64,000 bases of DNA from Phenylobacterium sp. (lineage in GTDB: Bacteria > Pseudomonadota > Alphaproteobacteria > Caulobacterales > Caulobacteraceae). A program made the translations under genes and the position numbers. Location: NCBI GenBank assembly GCA_020401865.1, contig JADCAS010000013.1, forward strand, positions 51,720-115,719, written 5' to 3'. Shown here piece by piece: positions 8,364 to 17,347 of this stretch; the first letter of the stretch is position 1, and each line of letters begins with the position of its first letter. Below the pieces are notes generated by a model, which made no database searches, was not told where the DNA came from, and was given only the letters and a program-made list of their open reading frames with translations.

Positions 8364-10683
8364 CCCCGTAGGTCCGGGGCTCCAGCAGACGCACGTTGCG
8401 ATAGCGGCCGATCAGGGCGTCCTCGATGATGATGTTGGTGATGTTGTCATCGTCGGTGAGGTTCTTCACGAAAAGCCGCGCGCTGAGGCCCATGGGGTCA
8501 TTCTCGAGGCGGAACTGCAGGTCGATCACGCCCCAGGAGTCGATGCGGTCGGTGGGCGTGTTGTACTCCCGGGCGTAGTAGGCGTCCTGCCAGGTGGCGT
8601 CGACCCGGAAGGTGGCCGTCCAGTCGCCGGACCCGACCGCGGCCTGATACTGGGCCCCCGCCCTGGCCTTGAAGCCCGGCGAGTGCGGCAGTTCGTTGCC
8701 TTCGAGGTTGATCTGCACCGTGGGCGTGGTGGCCGTCAGGCTCTGGGCCGGATTGGCGGCGTCCTCGCTCAGGAAGGTCCCGATGCGGGTGTTCAGGTGC
8801 GAGAGATTGGCGTCGAACAGCCAGTTCTGTCCCAGCGAGTAAATGAACTCGCCCTCGAGCCCGTAGATGTCGGCGTCGGCGTTGCGGGTGACCACGCCGC
8901 CATTGATCCGCTGGCCCAGCTGCAGCCCCGTGTAGTCGTAGTAGAAGGCCGTCAGGTTGGCCTGCAGGGCGCCGTCGCCAAGCAGGTTCTTGGTTCCCAC
9001 CTCATAGGCGGTCACGGTCTCGGGACCGAAGGTCGGGGCCGTGGCGTTGGAGTTCTGCCCACCGCCCTTGTAGCCCGTGGCCACGGAGCCATAGACCAGG
9101 GTCTTGTCCGTGAAGGACAGGTCGGGCGACCAGTCGGCCGCGACCTTGTAGGTGGTCTTCTGGCCCTGGAACTTCGCATAGGCCCAGGGGTTGAGCCCGG
9201 ACAGCACGATGGAGCGGCTCTCGCCGGAGCGTTCCTCCTCGGTGTAGCGCAGGCCCACCGTCAGGCGCAGATCCGGCGTCACCTCGTAATAGCCTTCGCC
9301 GAAGAGCGCCCAGGTCTCGTTCTTCCCGTTACGGGTCAGGGTCGATACCCGCCAGGTCTCCGCCGGGCGGCCCTGGGCTTTCTGGAAGAGTTCAATGGAC
9401 GGATGCCAGGTCTCGAAGCCACCGGAGCTGGTCCCCTGTGCGCCGAAGTAGCCGACGAGGAAGTTCAAGGGCCCCTCGAACTGCGAGGCCAGGCGCAGTT
9501 CGCCGGTCCTGGTGTCCCCTCGCGTCGTGAAGCTGTCGGTTGTCAGAAGCCGGTTGGTCGTGACCTGCGTGGTGCGATCCTTGAAGTAGGTGATCGGCTG
9601 CGTGAATCGGAATGGCAGGTCTGCGTTGTCCCAGTCGGTGTTCTGCTCACTGGAGAACTCAGAATAGCCCAGGACCGCCGACAGGGTGAGCTGTCCGAAG
9701 TCGTGGTTGAATTCGAGCGAGGCGGCGGTCTGCTCGGCCGTGTAGGTCGGGTCCGTGTCGGCCGCGATCCGGCGTAAATCCGTGGGGTTGGGCGCGCCAG
9801 CATAGATGTTGCCGCCCGCCGGGAAGGGCGTGAAGAACCGCGAAAGGGTCTGAAGGATGGTCGTGTTCGCGTCGGGGGAGTCGAAGCCCAGGACCCGCGG
9901 ATCGCAGCCGAGGACCGGGTGAGCCTTGCACAGGCGCTTGCCCTCCCGGGCGCGTGAGCTGTCTTCCTCGAAGCGGCTGAGTACGAGGGTCGCATCTGTC
10001 CGATCGCCAAGCTCCAGCGCCAGGGACCCCCGGACTCCCCACTGGCTCCGGCCATCGACGTCGTTGCCGGTCGCCTCGTTACGGGTATAGCCGCTGCGGT
10101 CGAGAGAATAGCCGGCCAGCCGAAGGGCCGCGACCTGGCCCAGAGGCAGGTCGACGGCGCCGCCCACCCGGACGTTTTCGTAGTTGCCGGCCTGGACACT
10201 GACCTCGCCGCCAAACTCGGATCCCGGCTTCCGGGTGATGACGTTGATCGCGCCGCCGGTGGTGTTGCGGCCATAGAGGGTGCCCTGCGGGCCCCTCAGC
10301 ACCTCGATCCGGGCGACATCGAAGTACTCATTCTGCGGCGGATAGCCGACGGCCGCGCCGTTGACGAAGGTCGGCACGCCCGGATCAACCCCGGCCAGGG
10401 CGTTGTTGCCGACCCCGCGCAGCGTAAAGCGGTCATTGCCGGTGAGGACGGCGTTGGGGATCGACAGCTGGATGTCCGTAGCGTCCTCGATCTGCACCCG
10501 GTCCAGCGCAGCGGCCGAGAAGGCGCTGACGGCGATCGGCACCTCCTGGAGGTTCTGCTCGCGCTTCTGGGCGGTGACGACCAGTTCCTCGATCTGGTTG
10601 GCGGACTCAGCTGCGGCGGACGTCCCGGCCATCAGGGCGATCGTTGAGGCCGCAGCGACGGCGGCGGAACGGTAGCTTCGCAT
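8341..10683 (-). CDS. TonB-dependent outer-membrane receptor
   Basis: A 780-residue receptor with a signal peptide ending near ...AGTSAAA (about residue 25), a TonB-box-like EELVVTAQKRE, a plug domain (about 40-160, with RGVGNN and YGRNTTGGAINV) and a long beta-barrel ending in the C-terminal aromatic signal (QKRF). It takes a bulky substrate across the outer membrane using proton-motive force relayed by TonB. The plug resembles the large family in Caulobacterales and sphingomonads that imports diverse organic compounds rather than siderophores. The ATG at 10681-10683 has a strong GGAGGGGAG upstream. Two GTCAATA operator sites lie between it and the divergent MFS gene. Confidence 0.92.
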   Translation of the reverse strand: MRSYRSAAVAAASTIALMAGTSAAAESANQIEELVVTAQKREQNLQEVPIAVSAFSAAALDRVQIEDATDIQLSIPNAVLTGNDRFTLRGVGNNALAGVDPGVPTFVNGAAVGYPPQNEYFDVARIEVLRGPQGTLYGRNTTGGAINVITRKPGSEFGGEVSVQAGNYENVRVGGAVDLPLGQVAALRLAGYSLDRSGYTRNEATGNDVDGRSQWGVRGSLALELGDRTDATLVLSRFEEDSSRAREGKRLCKAHPVLGCDPRVLGFDSPDANTTILQTLSRFFTPFPAGGNIYAGAPNPTDLRRIAADTDPTYTAEQTAASLEFNHDFGQLTLSAVLGYSEFSSEQNTDWDNADLPFRFTQPITYFKDRTTQVTTNRLLTTDSFTTRGDTRTGELRLASQFEGPLNFLVGYFGAQGTSSGGFETWHPSIELFQKAQGRPAETWRVSTLTRNGKNETWALFGEGYYEVTPDLRLTVGLRYTEEERSGESRSIVLSGLNPWAYAKFQGQKTTYKVAADWSPDLSFTDKTLVYGSVATGYKGGGQNSNATAPTFGPETVTAYEVGTKNLLGDGALQANLTAFYYDYTGLQLGQRINGGVVTRNADADIYGLEGEFIYSLGQNWLFDANLSHLNTRIGTFLSEDAANPAQSLTATTPTVQINLEGNELPHSPGFKARAGAQYQAAVGSGDWTATFRVDATWQDAYYAREYNTPTDRIDSWGVIDLQFRLENDPMGLSARLFVKNLTDDDNITNIIIEDALIGRYRNVRLLEPRTYGVILQKRF

Positions 10684-10734
10684 CTCGCACTCCCCTCCGG
10701 CGTCGGGAGACTCTCCCTTGTCCGCCAGTCTGTT

Positions 10735-10754
10735 GATTGTAATAACCGTCAATA
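10735..10754. promoter_or_regulatory. Regulon operator site 1 (GATTGTA-N6-GTCAATA)
   Basis: First of four 20-bp sites with an invariant right half GTCAATA and a degenerate left half related to TATTGAC. It lies about 50 bases upstream of the TonB-receptor start. The stretch CCGTCAATAGCTAG (10746-10759 here) is repeated exactly at 10798-10811, about five helical turns away. Confidence 0.6.
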
Positions 10755-10786
10755 GCTAGTTTGGGAGGCGGGGGACCGTCAAGCCC

Positions 10787-10806
10787 AATTGAAGACTCCG
10801 TCAATA
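10787..10806. promoter_or_regulatory. Regulon operator site 2 (AATTGAA-N6-GTCAATA)
   Basis: Second copy in the TonB-receptor/MFS divergent region, ending 15 bases before the MFS start codon. GTCAATA occupies 10800-10806, with the left half at 10787-10793. The 52-bp spacing from site 1 puts the two right halves on the same face of the helix, which could allow cooperative binding. Confidence 0.55.
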
Positions 10807-10821
10807 GCTAGAAAGGGCGCC

Positions 10822-12297
10822 ATGCAGCGGTCCGAAATCCCCGCCGAGGGTGCGGCGGCGGCCGGATCGGTCTCTCCGACGCGGGTGCAGAAAGTCTTCT
10901 ACAGTCTGGGCCAGGCGGCGCAGTCCGGCGGCTTCGACACGGCTGTGGGCTTCGTCTTCTTCTACTATTCCGTCGTCCTGGGTCTTTCGGGCGCCCTGGT
11001 GGGCGCGGCCCTGGCGATCGGGCTGGCCTTTGATGCGGTGGTGGACCCCTTCATCGGGTCGTTGTCGGATAATCTCAAGTCCCGGCTGGGGCGGCGCCTG
11101 CCGCTGATGATGGCGGCGATCCTGCCCACGGTAATCAGCGTCGGCCTTCTGTTCTCCCCACCTCCGGACCTGTCTCAGCCCCTCCTCTTTGCCTGGCTTG
11201 TCGTGTTCTCGGTTGCGGGCCGCATCTCCATTTCGCTGTTCCATGTCCCCTACGTGGCCCTGGGGGCGGAGCTCACGACGGATTATGCAGGAAGAACGAG
11301 CGTGGTCGTCTATCGGTCCGCTGCGGGGGTTTTGGCCGGCCTTGCCATCACGGCGCTGGGCTACAGCGCCTTCTTCGCCAACGGGGGTCTGCAGCGCGCC
11401 GAGGGATATCCCGGCTTCGGCTGGTCGGCTGGCGGTATCCTTTTCGTCTGCATGACAGCCTGCTGCCTGGGTCTTCGCCGGTTCGCCGCGGCCCTCCCAC
11501 AGCCTGACCGGGTTCCCCAGCCCATGTGGAGTCGGCTCCCTTCGGAGGTGCGGGAGATCTTCGCCAACCGGTCCTTCCGGCTGCTCTTCATCTCAGCTCT
11601 GATCACCTACCTGGCCCAGGGGCTGAATGCGACGCTGAACAGCCATTCCTTCGTGTTCGTCTGGTTGCTCAAGAGCGAGTCGATCCAGTTCATCTCCTAC
11701 GCCTTCGTCGTCGGCCTGCTGCTTGGGGTTGGATCGGCCCCCCGCGTCCAGGCGCGCCTCGAGAAGAAAACCGTGGTGTTGGTGGGGCTCTCCCTGCTGA
11801 TCGCCAACTGGCTGGTGATGCAAGGCGCCTGGCTGGCGGGTGTCTATGCGCCCGTCGGGCAGGCCGCCCTGGCGCCCATGCAGCTCAACTCCTTCGTCGC
11901 CGGCATCGGGATCGGGCTCGTCAGCGTTGCCTATCCCTCGATGATGGCGGACGCCGCGGACGAGCATGAACACCTGTTCGGCCGCCGCCGCGAGGGCATC
12001 TACTTCGCGGGTCTCGGCTTCGCAAACAAGGCCGCCGTCGGCATCGGCGTTCTCCTCGCCGGCGTGGCGCTGGACCTCATCCGCTTCCCCCGGGATATCG
12101 GCCAGATCGCAGGCGCCGTGCTGCCTCACGAGGTCCAGGTCCGGCTCGTCATGGTCTGGGGTCCGATCCCGGCGGTAATCGCCGTGGCCTCTATGGTGAT
12201 CTTCGCCTCCTACGGGATCACCCGGGCCCGACACGCCGCCATCGCCGCCGCCCTGCGGGCTCGGGCGTCCGCACCCGCGCCCGGCCTCGGGGCCTGA
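10822..12297 (+). CDS. MFS transporter, GPH (melibiose carrier-like) type
   Basis: A 491-residue inner-membrane carrier with about 12 hydrophobic segments. It has the glycoside-pentoside-hexuronide family pattern: an early DAVVDPFIGSLSDN loop, where acidic residues bind the coupling cation, and SRLGRRLPLM after helix 2. I chose ATG 10822 because the alternative TTG at 10789 would place operator site 2 inside the gene. It likely carries the compound admitted by the divergent TonB receptor, or a hydrolysis product, into the cytoplasm. Confidence 0.87.
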   Translation: MQRSEIPAEGAAAAGSVSPTRVQKVFYSLGQAAQSGGFDTAVGFVFFYYSVVLGLSGALVGAALAIGLAFDAVVDPFIGSLSDNLKSRLGRRLPLMMAAILPTVISVGLLFSPPPDLSQPLLFAWLVVFSVAGRISISLFHVPYVALGAELTTDYAGRTSVVVYRSAAGVLAGLAITALGYSAFFANGGLQRAEGYPGFGWSAGGILFVCMTACCLGLRRFAAALPQPDRVPQPMWSRLPSEVREIFANRSFRLLFISALITYLAQGLNATLNSHSFVFVWLLKSESIQFISYAFVVGLLLGVGSAPRVQARLEKKTVVLVGLSLLIANWLVMQGAWLAGVYAPVGQAALAPMQLNSFVAGIGIGLVSVAYPSMMADAADEHEHLFGRRREGIYFAGLGFANKAAVGIGVLLAGVALDLIRFPRDIGQIAGAVLPHEVQVRLVMVWGPIPAVIAVASMVIFASYGITRARHAAIAAALRARASAPAPGLGA

Positions 12298-12300
12298 GGT

Positions 12301-12918
12301 TCAGAACCTCTGAATCCGCCTGAGGTTGGCAAGGCCGCCTGTGATGAGCGCCACGCACATCCCGGTCGCGGTCTCGACGTCGAGCTGGCCGTCCGCCACC
12401 AGGCGCCCTGCGCGGTCGGTGACGGCCGAGACCATCTCGACTCCGGCGATCGCCATCGGCAAGGGCAGGCCATACTCACGGCGGACGGCCTTCACGAAGT
12501 AGCGGACGGTCCGCTCCCGGTCCGCCCGGTTTTCCGCCTCCATTAGCAGGGCGACGGAGGGATCCGAGAGCAGGGCGGCGATCAGCGCACCGCGGTCGCG
12601 GGTCTGCTCGAGATAGAGCCGCGTGGTCTGGCGGATCAGGTCGTCGAAGCTCTCGGCCTGAAGGGCGCTGACCATGCCGCGGTCGCGAAGCTCCGCCTGT
12701 TCCCGGTTGAGAAGCGCCGTCAGCAGGGCGTCCCGCGTGGGGAAGTAATTGTACACGAGGCCCTTGCTGATCCCGATGTCGCGCGCGAGTCGCTCCATGC
12801 TGACCGCGTAGAGGCCCTCCGCCAGGATCAGCTGCGCCGCCTCGTCCAGGATCTGCTCCCGACGCACCTCGGGCGTCAGTCGGGTGCGCTTTCGCTGCAA
12901 GGAGGCCGGCGCGCTCAT
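12301..12918 (-). CDS. TetR-family transcriptional regulator
   Basis: A 205-residue regulator with a TetR N-terminal helix-turn-helix (about 18-64; ISKGLVYNYFPTRDALL is the recognition helix region) and a ligand-binding C-terminal half. It lies convergent to the MFS gene, in the middle of the set of genes preceded by the GTCAATA sites, so it is the best candidate for the protein that binds them. No such site is seen in its own upstream region. The inducer is unknown, perhaps an acyl-CoA or the imported compound. Confidence 0.88.
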   Translation of the reverse strand: MSAPASLQRKRTRLTPEVRREQILDEAAQLILAEGLYAVSMERLARDIGISKGLVYNYFPTRDALLTALLNREQAELRDRGMVSALQAESFDDLIRQTTRLYLEQTRDRGALIAALLSDPSVALLMEAENRADRERTVRYFVKAVRREYGLPLPMAIAGVEMVSAVTDRAGRLVADGQLDVETATGMCVALITGGLANLRRIQRF

Positions 12919-13073
12919 GGTGCAGCCGTGCGCTCGACGATGGCGGCAACGGGATCAGGCAAGGGAGTCTCCGGAGGGCTCCGCTGAGTTTGCCACGATT
13001 TCCGCGAATCCCAAGCCGCTAGCCTCCCGGTGGATCGGACGTCTCCCGCCAGGCGGACCCTGGCCCGGGGTCC

Positions 13074-13955
13074 CTAGGTCCAGAGCGCCGAAGAGGCCTT
13101 CAGAAGGCGGCTCATCATGACGAGGCGGGCCACGGGACGATCCTGCTGTGCTTCGCGGAGCGTGCTTTCGTACCAGGTGACCTCGGTCTTGGGAGACTCC
13201 CCGAGGGCAAGGACACGGCCGTCGACCCGGTAATCGCGATCAAGGAAGACAGGGCCGTCGAGGAACTCCAGTTCGATCGCGCCGAACATCCCCACGTAAT
13301 CGCCATCCGTCGGGAACAGAGGCTTCTCGACGGCGCGAAGGGCGTCGATGGCGACGGCGGGCGCGGCGACGAGCCCTCCGAAGAGCGCCGCGTCGCGGTA
13401 CTCCGGAAGGGGCTCTGTCACACCCTCCAGTCGCCGCAGGGCCGTCGCGCTATCCAGGCGGCTCGGGATGTCGCGGACCGCGTCGCCGACCTTGGAGGAC
13501 CGGAGGATCCGAAGGTCCGTCGCGGGCTTCTGCTGGGCGACCCGCCGTCGGAGCGCGGAGTCGGAATCCTCGCCACCGGCCCAGGCCGTGCCCTCGCAGA
13601 CGCGGACACCCTCGGGGGTCTCCATCCAGGCGGACGCCCGGCGGACGCCGTTGGCCAAGGTTTCCGGGGCGCCGACAAAGGCCTGGACAGGTTCGCCATC
13701 GGTCGTGGCGTGCAGGAAGTAGAGGGACAGTCCTCCGCGCCGCCGCCAGTCCTCTCCGAACCGGGCCAGCATCAGGGGCGGAAACTGCTCGAAATGGATG
13801 TTCCCCGCCACGGTTCCCCCCCGGAAACCAAGGGTTTGGGCGGTTGCATCGTCATGGATGGACCCGGCGGCGTCGCGGGAGAGGTTGACCGGGCGCCGGA
13901 CCGGCCCCGCCAGCACGCCGTCACGCGCCTCGAGGGTAAAGGGTTCAGTCGTCAT
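13074..13955 (-). CDS. MaoC-like hotdog-fold protein
   Basis: A 293-residue protein with a segment of the type IHDD..A...GFRGGTVAGNIHFEQF (about residues 25-55), which recalls the hotdog helix and Asp/His pair of MaoC-like (R)-hydratases. A second hotdog-like half probably occupies the C-terminal 150 residues. It could hydrate or bind an acyl-CoA intermediate. ATG 13955 has GGAGG six bases upstream; the longer frame to 13982 lacks one. It is divergent from an acyl-CoA dehydrogenase, with an operator site between them. Confidence 0.65.
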   Translation of the reverse strand: MTTEPFTLEARDGVLAGPVRRPVNLSRDAAGSIHDDATAQTLGFRGGTVAGNIHFEQFPPLMLARFGEDWRRRGGLSLYFLHATTDGEPVQAFVGAPETLANGVRRASAWMETPEGVRVCEGTAWAGGEDSDSALRRRVAQQKPATDLRILRSSKVGDAVRDIPSRLDSATALRRLEGVTEPLPEYRDAALFGGLVAAPAVAIDALRAVEKPLFPTDGDYVGMFGAIELEFLDGPVFLDRDYRVDGRVLALGESPKTEVTWYESTLREAQQDRPVARLVMMSRLLKASSALWT

Positions 13956-13992
13956 GCCCGGCCTCCCTTGACCGTCGCCCATCGGCGCATTT

Positions 13993-14012
13993 TATTGACT
14001 AAGACTACAATA
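13993..14012. promoter_or_regulatory. Regulon operator site 3 (TATTGAC-N6-TACAATA)
   Basis: On the reverse strand this reads TATTGTA-N6-GTCAATA, the same 20-bp architecture as the other three sites. It lies between the hotdog gene (start 13955) and the acyl-CoA dehydrogenase gene (start 14031), so one site could control both. Confidence 0.6.
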
Positions 14013-14030
14013 CTGGGTGAGCGCCTGTCC

Positions 14031-15209
14031 ATGAACCTCAGTCTTTCGGACGATGAAATCCGCTTCCGGGATGAGGTCCGCGCCCTGATCCAGGCGACCT
14101 TCCCGCCGCCAGAGCGATACGACGGCGGCCGGGATCATGAGCGCCGCTGGCACAAGGCCCTCCTCGAAAAGGGCTGGGCGGCCAACAAGTGGCCTGTCGA
14201 GTTCGGCGGATCCGGCTGGACTCCCACCCAGAACTTCATCTGGGAGCGCGAGGTCACCGCCGCCGGCCTGCCGCCGCAGGTCGGGGGCATGGGTATGAGC
14301 ATGCTGGCGCCCATCCTCTTCGCCTATGGCTCCCCCGAACAGCAGGCCCGCTTCCTGCCCGACATCCTCGAGGACCGGGTCCGGTGGTGCCAGGGCTACT
14401 CGGAGCCGGGGGCGGGCTCGGACCTCGCCTCGCTCCGGACGCGCGCGGTCCTGCAGGGCGATCACTACGTCGTGGATGGCGAGAAGGTCTGGACCAGCGG
14501 CGCCCATCGCGCCGACTGGATGTTCTGCCTGACCCGCACCTCGGATGAGCCCAAGCGCCAGGCCGGGATCACCTTCCTCCTGCTCGACATGCGCGCGCCC
14601 GGCGTCACCATCCACCCGATCATCTCCATCGATGGGCGGCACATGTTCAACCGGGTGACCCTGGATGGGGTCCGCGTACCGGTCGGGAACCGGGTGGGCC
14701 GGGAAGGGGAGGGCTGGACCGTCGCCAAGGGCCTCTTGACCCACGAGCGGACCGGCCAGGCCTTCGTCTCCCTCTCCACTGACCTGTCGCGCCGGATCCG
14801 CGAGGCCGGTCAGGCGCCGGCCGGATCGGAGGGCGCCGACCTGCTCGGCGATCCCGGCTTCTCGGCTCGCCTCGCCTGGGCCGAGATCGAGCTTCAGGCC
14901 CTGGCCATCACAGAGCTGCGAACCCTGTCCGAGGTCGCCGCCGGCGGCGCTCCAGGCGCGCAGTCCTCGACCCTCAAGCTCAAGGGTACGGACATCGTCC
15001 AGCGCATGACCGAGTTCTTCGTCGAGTGCGCCGGCCCCTACGCTGCGCCCTGGTTCCCTGAAGCTTCCGGCGCAGAACCCCTGGACATCGGACCTTCGTG
15101 GGCGCGACCGGAAGTCGTGCGCTATTTCGAAGGCCGGGCGGCGAGCATCGCCGGAGGCTCCGATGAGGTCCAAAGGAACATCATCGCCAAACAGGTCCTC
15201 CGGCTATAG
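14031..15209 (+). CDS. Acyl-CoA dehydrogenase
   Basis: A 392-residue FAD-dependent dehydrogenase. The features are the N-terminal helical domain, the YSEPGAGSDLASL flavin/substrate motif (about 125), a beta domain with DGEKVWTSGAHRADW, and a C-terminal helical domain ending in FEGRAASIAGGSDEVQRNIIAKQVL, typical of the family. It introduces an alpha,beta double bond in an acyl-CoA and passes electrons to ETF. ATG 14031 follows a weak GGTGAG. It begins the forward run of catabolic genes and lies just after operator site 3. Confidence 0.9.
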   Translation: MNLSLSDDEIRFRDEVRALIQATFPPPERYDGGRDHERRWHKALLEKGWAANKWPVEFGGSGWTPTQNFIWEREVTAAGLPPQVGGMGMSMLAPILFAYGSPEQQARFLPDILEDRVRWCQGYSEPGAGSDLASLRTRAVLQGDHYVVDGEKVWTSGAHRADWMFCLTRTSDEPKRQAGITFLLLDMRAPGVTIHPIISIDGRHMFNRVTLDGVRVPVGNRVGREGEGWTVAKGLLTHERTGQAFVSLSTDLSRRIREAGQAPAGSEGADLLGDPGFSARLAWAEIELQALAITELRTLSEVAAGGAPGAQSSTLKLKGTDIVQRMTEFFVECAGPYAAPWFPEASGAEPLDIGPSWARPEVVRYFEGRAASIAGGSDEVQRNIIAKQVLRL

Positions 15210-15311
15210 CGCGTGACTGCCGCTGGCCCGTCATGCGGCCAGGGCTCATCCCGCACTCGACTTCACCTGAGCCCGGGCCTAGCCTTCCCCAAAACAACGG
15301 GAGGCTTCGCC

Positions 15312-16472
15312 ATGGCCGAGGGCTTCATCCTCGAGATTCCGGAGCAGGTCGGGCAGCCGGTGGCGGCCCGGCGCAAGCCGCAGGCCAAGGTGCGCGAGTG
15401 GCCGGCGGGCACGCGCATCATCTCCGCCGACAGCCATATGCTGGAGGCTGACCTCTGGGTCGACCGCTTCCCCGCGCACCTGCGCGACGCCGCGCCGCGC
15501 ATGGTCTTCCGGGACGGCGGCTGGGATCTCTCGATCAACGGCCGGTCCATGACGCCGAACCCCGTCGCCCGGCATCTGTGCGATGCGCTGGAGTGCTATC
15601 CCGGCCTGACCAGCGTCGAGGCCCGTCTCAAGGACCTGGACGTCGAGGGCGTCGAGAAGGAGCTGATCTTCCCGCAGCGTCTCTTTGGCCTGATGATGTT
15701 CGGCGAGATCGAGCACAAGGAACATGTGTTCGGCGCCTACAACGAACACATCAGCGAGATGTGCGGCCAGGCGCCCGGCCGGCTCTACTCCGTCATGGTG
15801 CCGAGCTACTGGGACCCGGATGCGTCGCGGGACAGCGTGGCCCGCTGCCTGGAGCTGGGCGCCCGCTGCCTGATGGTCCCCATCAAGCCAGGAAAATTCG
15901 AGGACGGCCGCACCATCCAGTACAACCACCCGCGGATGGACCCTCTTTGGGCGGCCATCCAGGAGTCCGGCCTGCCTCTGGCCTTTCACATCGGTGAGGC
16001 CATACCGACGGCCGAGGCCGGCGCCGTGGGGGTCTCGGTGCTGACCCAGATGCAGGGCTTCCGCCAGAACTGGGCCCAGCTGACCTTTGGCGGGGTCTTC
16101 GACCGGTTCCCGGGCCTGAAGGCGGTGTTCGTCGAGGCGGGCCTCGCCTGGGTGGCGTCCATGCTCCATGACGCCGACATGATCTACAACAGCTTCCCGA
16201 CCTCGGTGTCGCCCAAGCTCGCCCATCCGCCCAGCTGGTACTGGCGGGCCCACTGCTACGCCACCTTCATGACCGACCCGGTGGGGCTCGAACTCCTGCA
16301 CCGGATCGGGCCGGAGACCTGTCTCTGGTCGTCAGACTATCCGCACCAGGAAAGCACATTCGGGTACACGCGCGGCGCCATCGAGGCGGTGTTTCGGGCT
16401 TGCAGCGTGGAGGACGCCCAGAAGATCGTTGGGAAGACCGCCCTGGAGCTCTTCCGGATGGAGACGCCGTGA
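15312..16472 (+). CDS. Amidohydrolase-2 family metal-dependent hydrolase/decarboxylase
   Basis: A 386-residue TIM-barrel protein of the amidohydrolase-2 (ACMSD-like) family. Metal ligands are visible in ADSHMLE (about residue 46), the central AFHIGEA (about 225) and the late SSDYPHQES (about 345). Characterised members decarboxylate aromatic or unsaturated acids or hydrolyse lactones and amides. The ATG at 15312 has a good GGGAGG. The stop overlaps the GTG of the next gene, a PhyH dioxygenase, so the two are coupled. The earlier in-frame start at 15213 lacks a ribosome site. Confidence 0.85.
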   Translation: MAEGFILEIPEQVGQPVAARRKPQAKVREWPAGTRIISADSHMLEADLWVDRFPAHLRDAAPRMVFRDGGWDLSINGRSMTPNPVARHLCDALECYPGLTSVEARLKDLDVEGVEKELIFPQRLFGLMMFGEIEHKEHVFGAYNEHISEMCGQAPGRLYSVMVPSYWDPDASRDSVARCLELGARCLMVPIKPGKFEDGRTIQYNHPRMDPLWAAIQESGLPLAFHIGEAIPTAEAGAVGVSVLTQMQGFRQNWAQLTFGGVFDRFPGLKAVFVEAGLAWVASMLHDADMIYNSFPTSVSPKLAHPPSWYWRAHCYATFMTDPVGLELLHRIGPETCLWSSDYPHQESTFGYTRGAIEAVFRACSVEDAQKIVGKTALELFRMETP

Positions 16473-17266
16473 CCCCTGACCTTGGTGAAGCCTACGCGCG
16501 GGATGGCGTCGTACGGCTGCCCGGGGCCCTCGACACCGCGGCGCTCGCCCAGGCCGAAGCCGCTTGGGCTTGGAGTCTCGCCAATCCTGGCCCCCTGGCC
16601 TCCCGGATCCCTTCGAAGAACTCGGACGCTTTGTTCTACCAGGACCTCTACAACCCGGATGTCCTCCTGGGCTATCGGGCCATGCTGGAGACCTCGCCGA
16701 TCCCGGCCCTCCTGTCCGGTCTCTGGGGCGGGGGCCCGTGCTGGTTCATGTACGAACAGGTCTTTCTGAAAGAGGGCGGCGAGGCGCGTCGGACCCCCTG
16801 GCATCAGGACAGCTCCTACCTGGCGGTGGCGGGCGACCAGCTGGCCGTGGCCTGGATCACCTTCGACGTCTGCTCCGCCGCCGACTCCCTTGAGTTCGTG
16901 CCCGGCTCGCACCGGGGCCGGCTCTACAACGGCTCGCGCTTCGACGTCGATGACGACACCCTGCCGACCCATCCCGGGTCCTCGCTACCGGTATTGCCCG
17001 ACATCGAGGCCGCACGCGATCAATGGGAGATCGTCAGCTTCGCCGTGCAGCCGGGCGATGTGATCGTCTTCCATCCGAAGGTCCTGCACGGCGGGGCGCC
17101 GACCCATCCCGGGACCCGCAGGCGCACCCTGACGCTGAGGTTTTTCGGCGAGGATGCGGTCTACGATCCCCGTGAGGGCGGGGCCGGCCCCCGGGTCGCG
17201 GGCTTCCATGACCGGATGCGGGCGGGGGATCCCTTCCGTCACCCGAGTTTCCTGAAACTGGTCTGA
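16469..17266 (+). CDS. PhyH-type Fe(II)/2OG dioxygenase, first copy
   Basis: A 265-residue member of the phytanoyl-CoA dioxygenase family. Iron ligands are His112 and Asp114 (WHQDSSYL) and His207 (KVLHGGAP); Arg residues in TRRRTLTLRF would bind 2-oxoglutarate. The start is GTG 16469, overlapping the previous stop as GTGA. PhyH proteins hydroxylate acyl-CoAs, small acids, terpenoids and alkaloids; the substrate here is unknown. It ends 81 bases before the second PhyH gene, with operator site 4 between. Confidence 0.87.
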   Translation: MTPDLGEAYARDGVVRLPGALDTAALAQAEAAWAWSLANPGPLASRIPSKNSDALFYQDLYNPDVLLGYRAMLETSPIPALLSGLWGGGPCWFMYEQVFLKEGGEARRTPWHQDSSYLAVAGDQLAVAWITFDVCSAADSLEFVPGSHRGRLYNGSRFDVDDDTLPTHPGSSLPVLPDIEAARDQWEIVSFAVQPGDVIVFHPKVLHGGAPTHPGTRRRTLTLRFFGEDAVYDPREGGAGPRVAGFHDRMRAGDPFRHPSFLKLV

Positions 17267-17287
17267 CGCCTTGCCTGCACGGGTCAG

Positions 17288-17307
17288 TATTATAAGAACG
17301 GTCAATA
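17288..17307. promoter_or_regulatory. Regulon operator site 4 (TATTATA-N6-GTCAATA)
   Basis: Fourth copy of the 20-bp site, 40 bases upstream of the second PhyH gene. The left half is TATTATA (17288-17294) and the right half GTCAATA (17301-17307). It would place the PhyH / aldo-keto reductase / hydrolase operon under the same control as the TonB receptor and the acyl-CoA dehydrogenase. Confidence 0.6.
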
Positions 17308-17347
17308 AGGAGCGGCCGAGCCACGCGGCCGCGGGGGAGGAGAGGGC

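Noticed and set aside
10789..10821. TTG start for the MFS transporter
   Set aside because: It would place operator site 2 inside the gene, and the extra residues are not hydrophobic or motif-bearing.
12884..13120. Forward frame of 78 residues between TetR and hotdog genes
   Set aside because: Composition is that of a shadow frame in high-GC DNA, with no motif and no ribosome site.
13993..14012. TATTGAC and TACAATA read as -35 and -10 promoter elements
   Set aside because: The distance between them is only about five bases, and the same elements recur at other places with the same short spacing, so an operator is the better reading.
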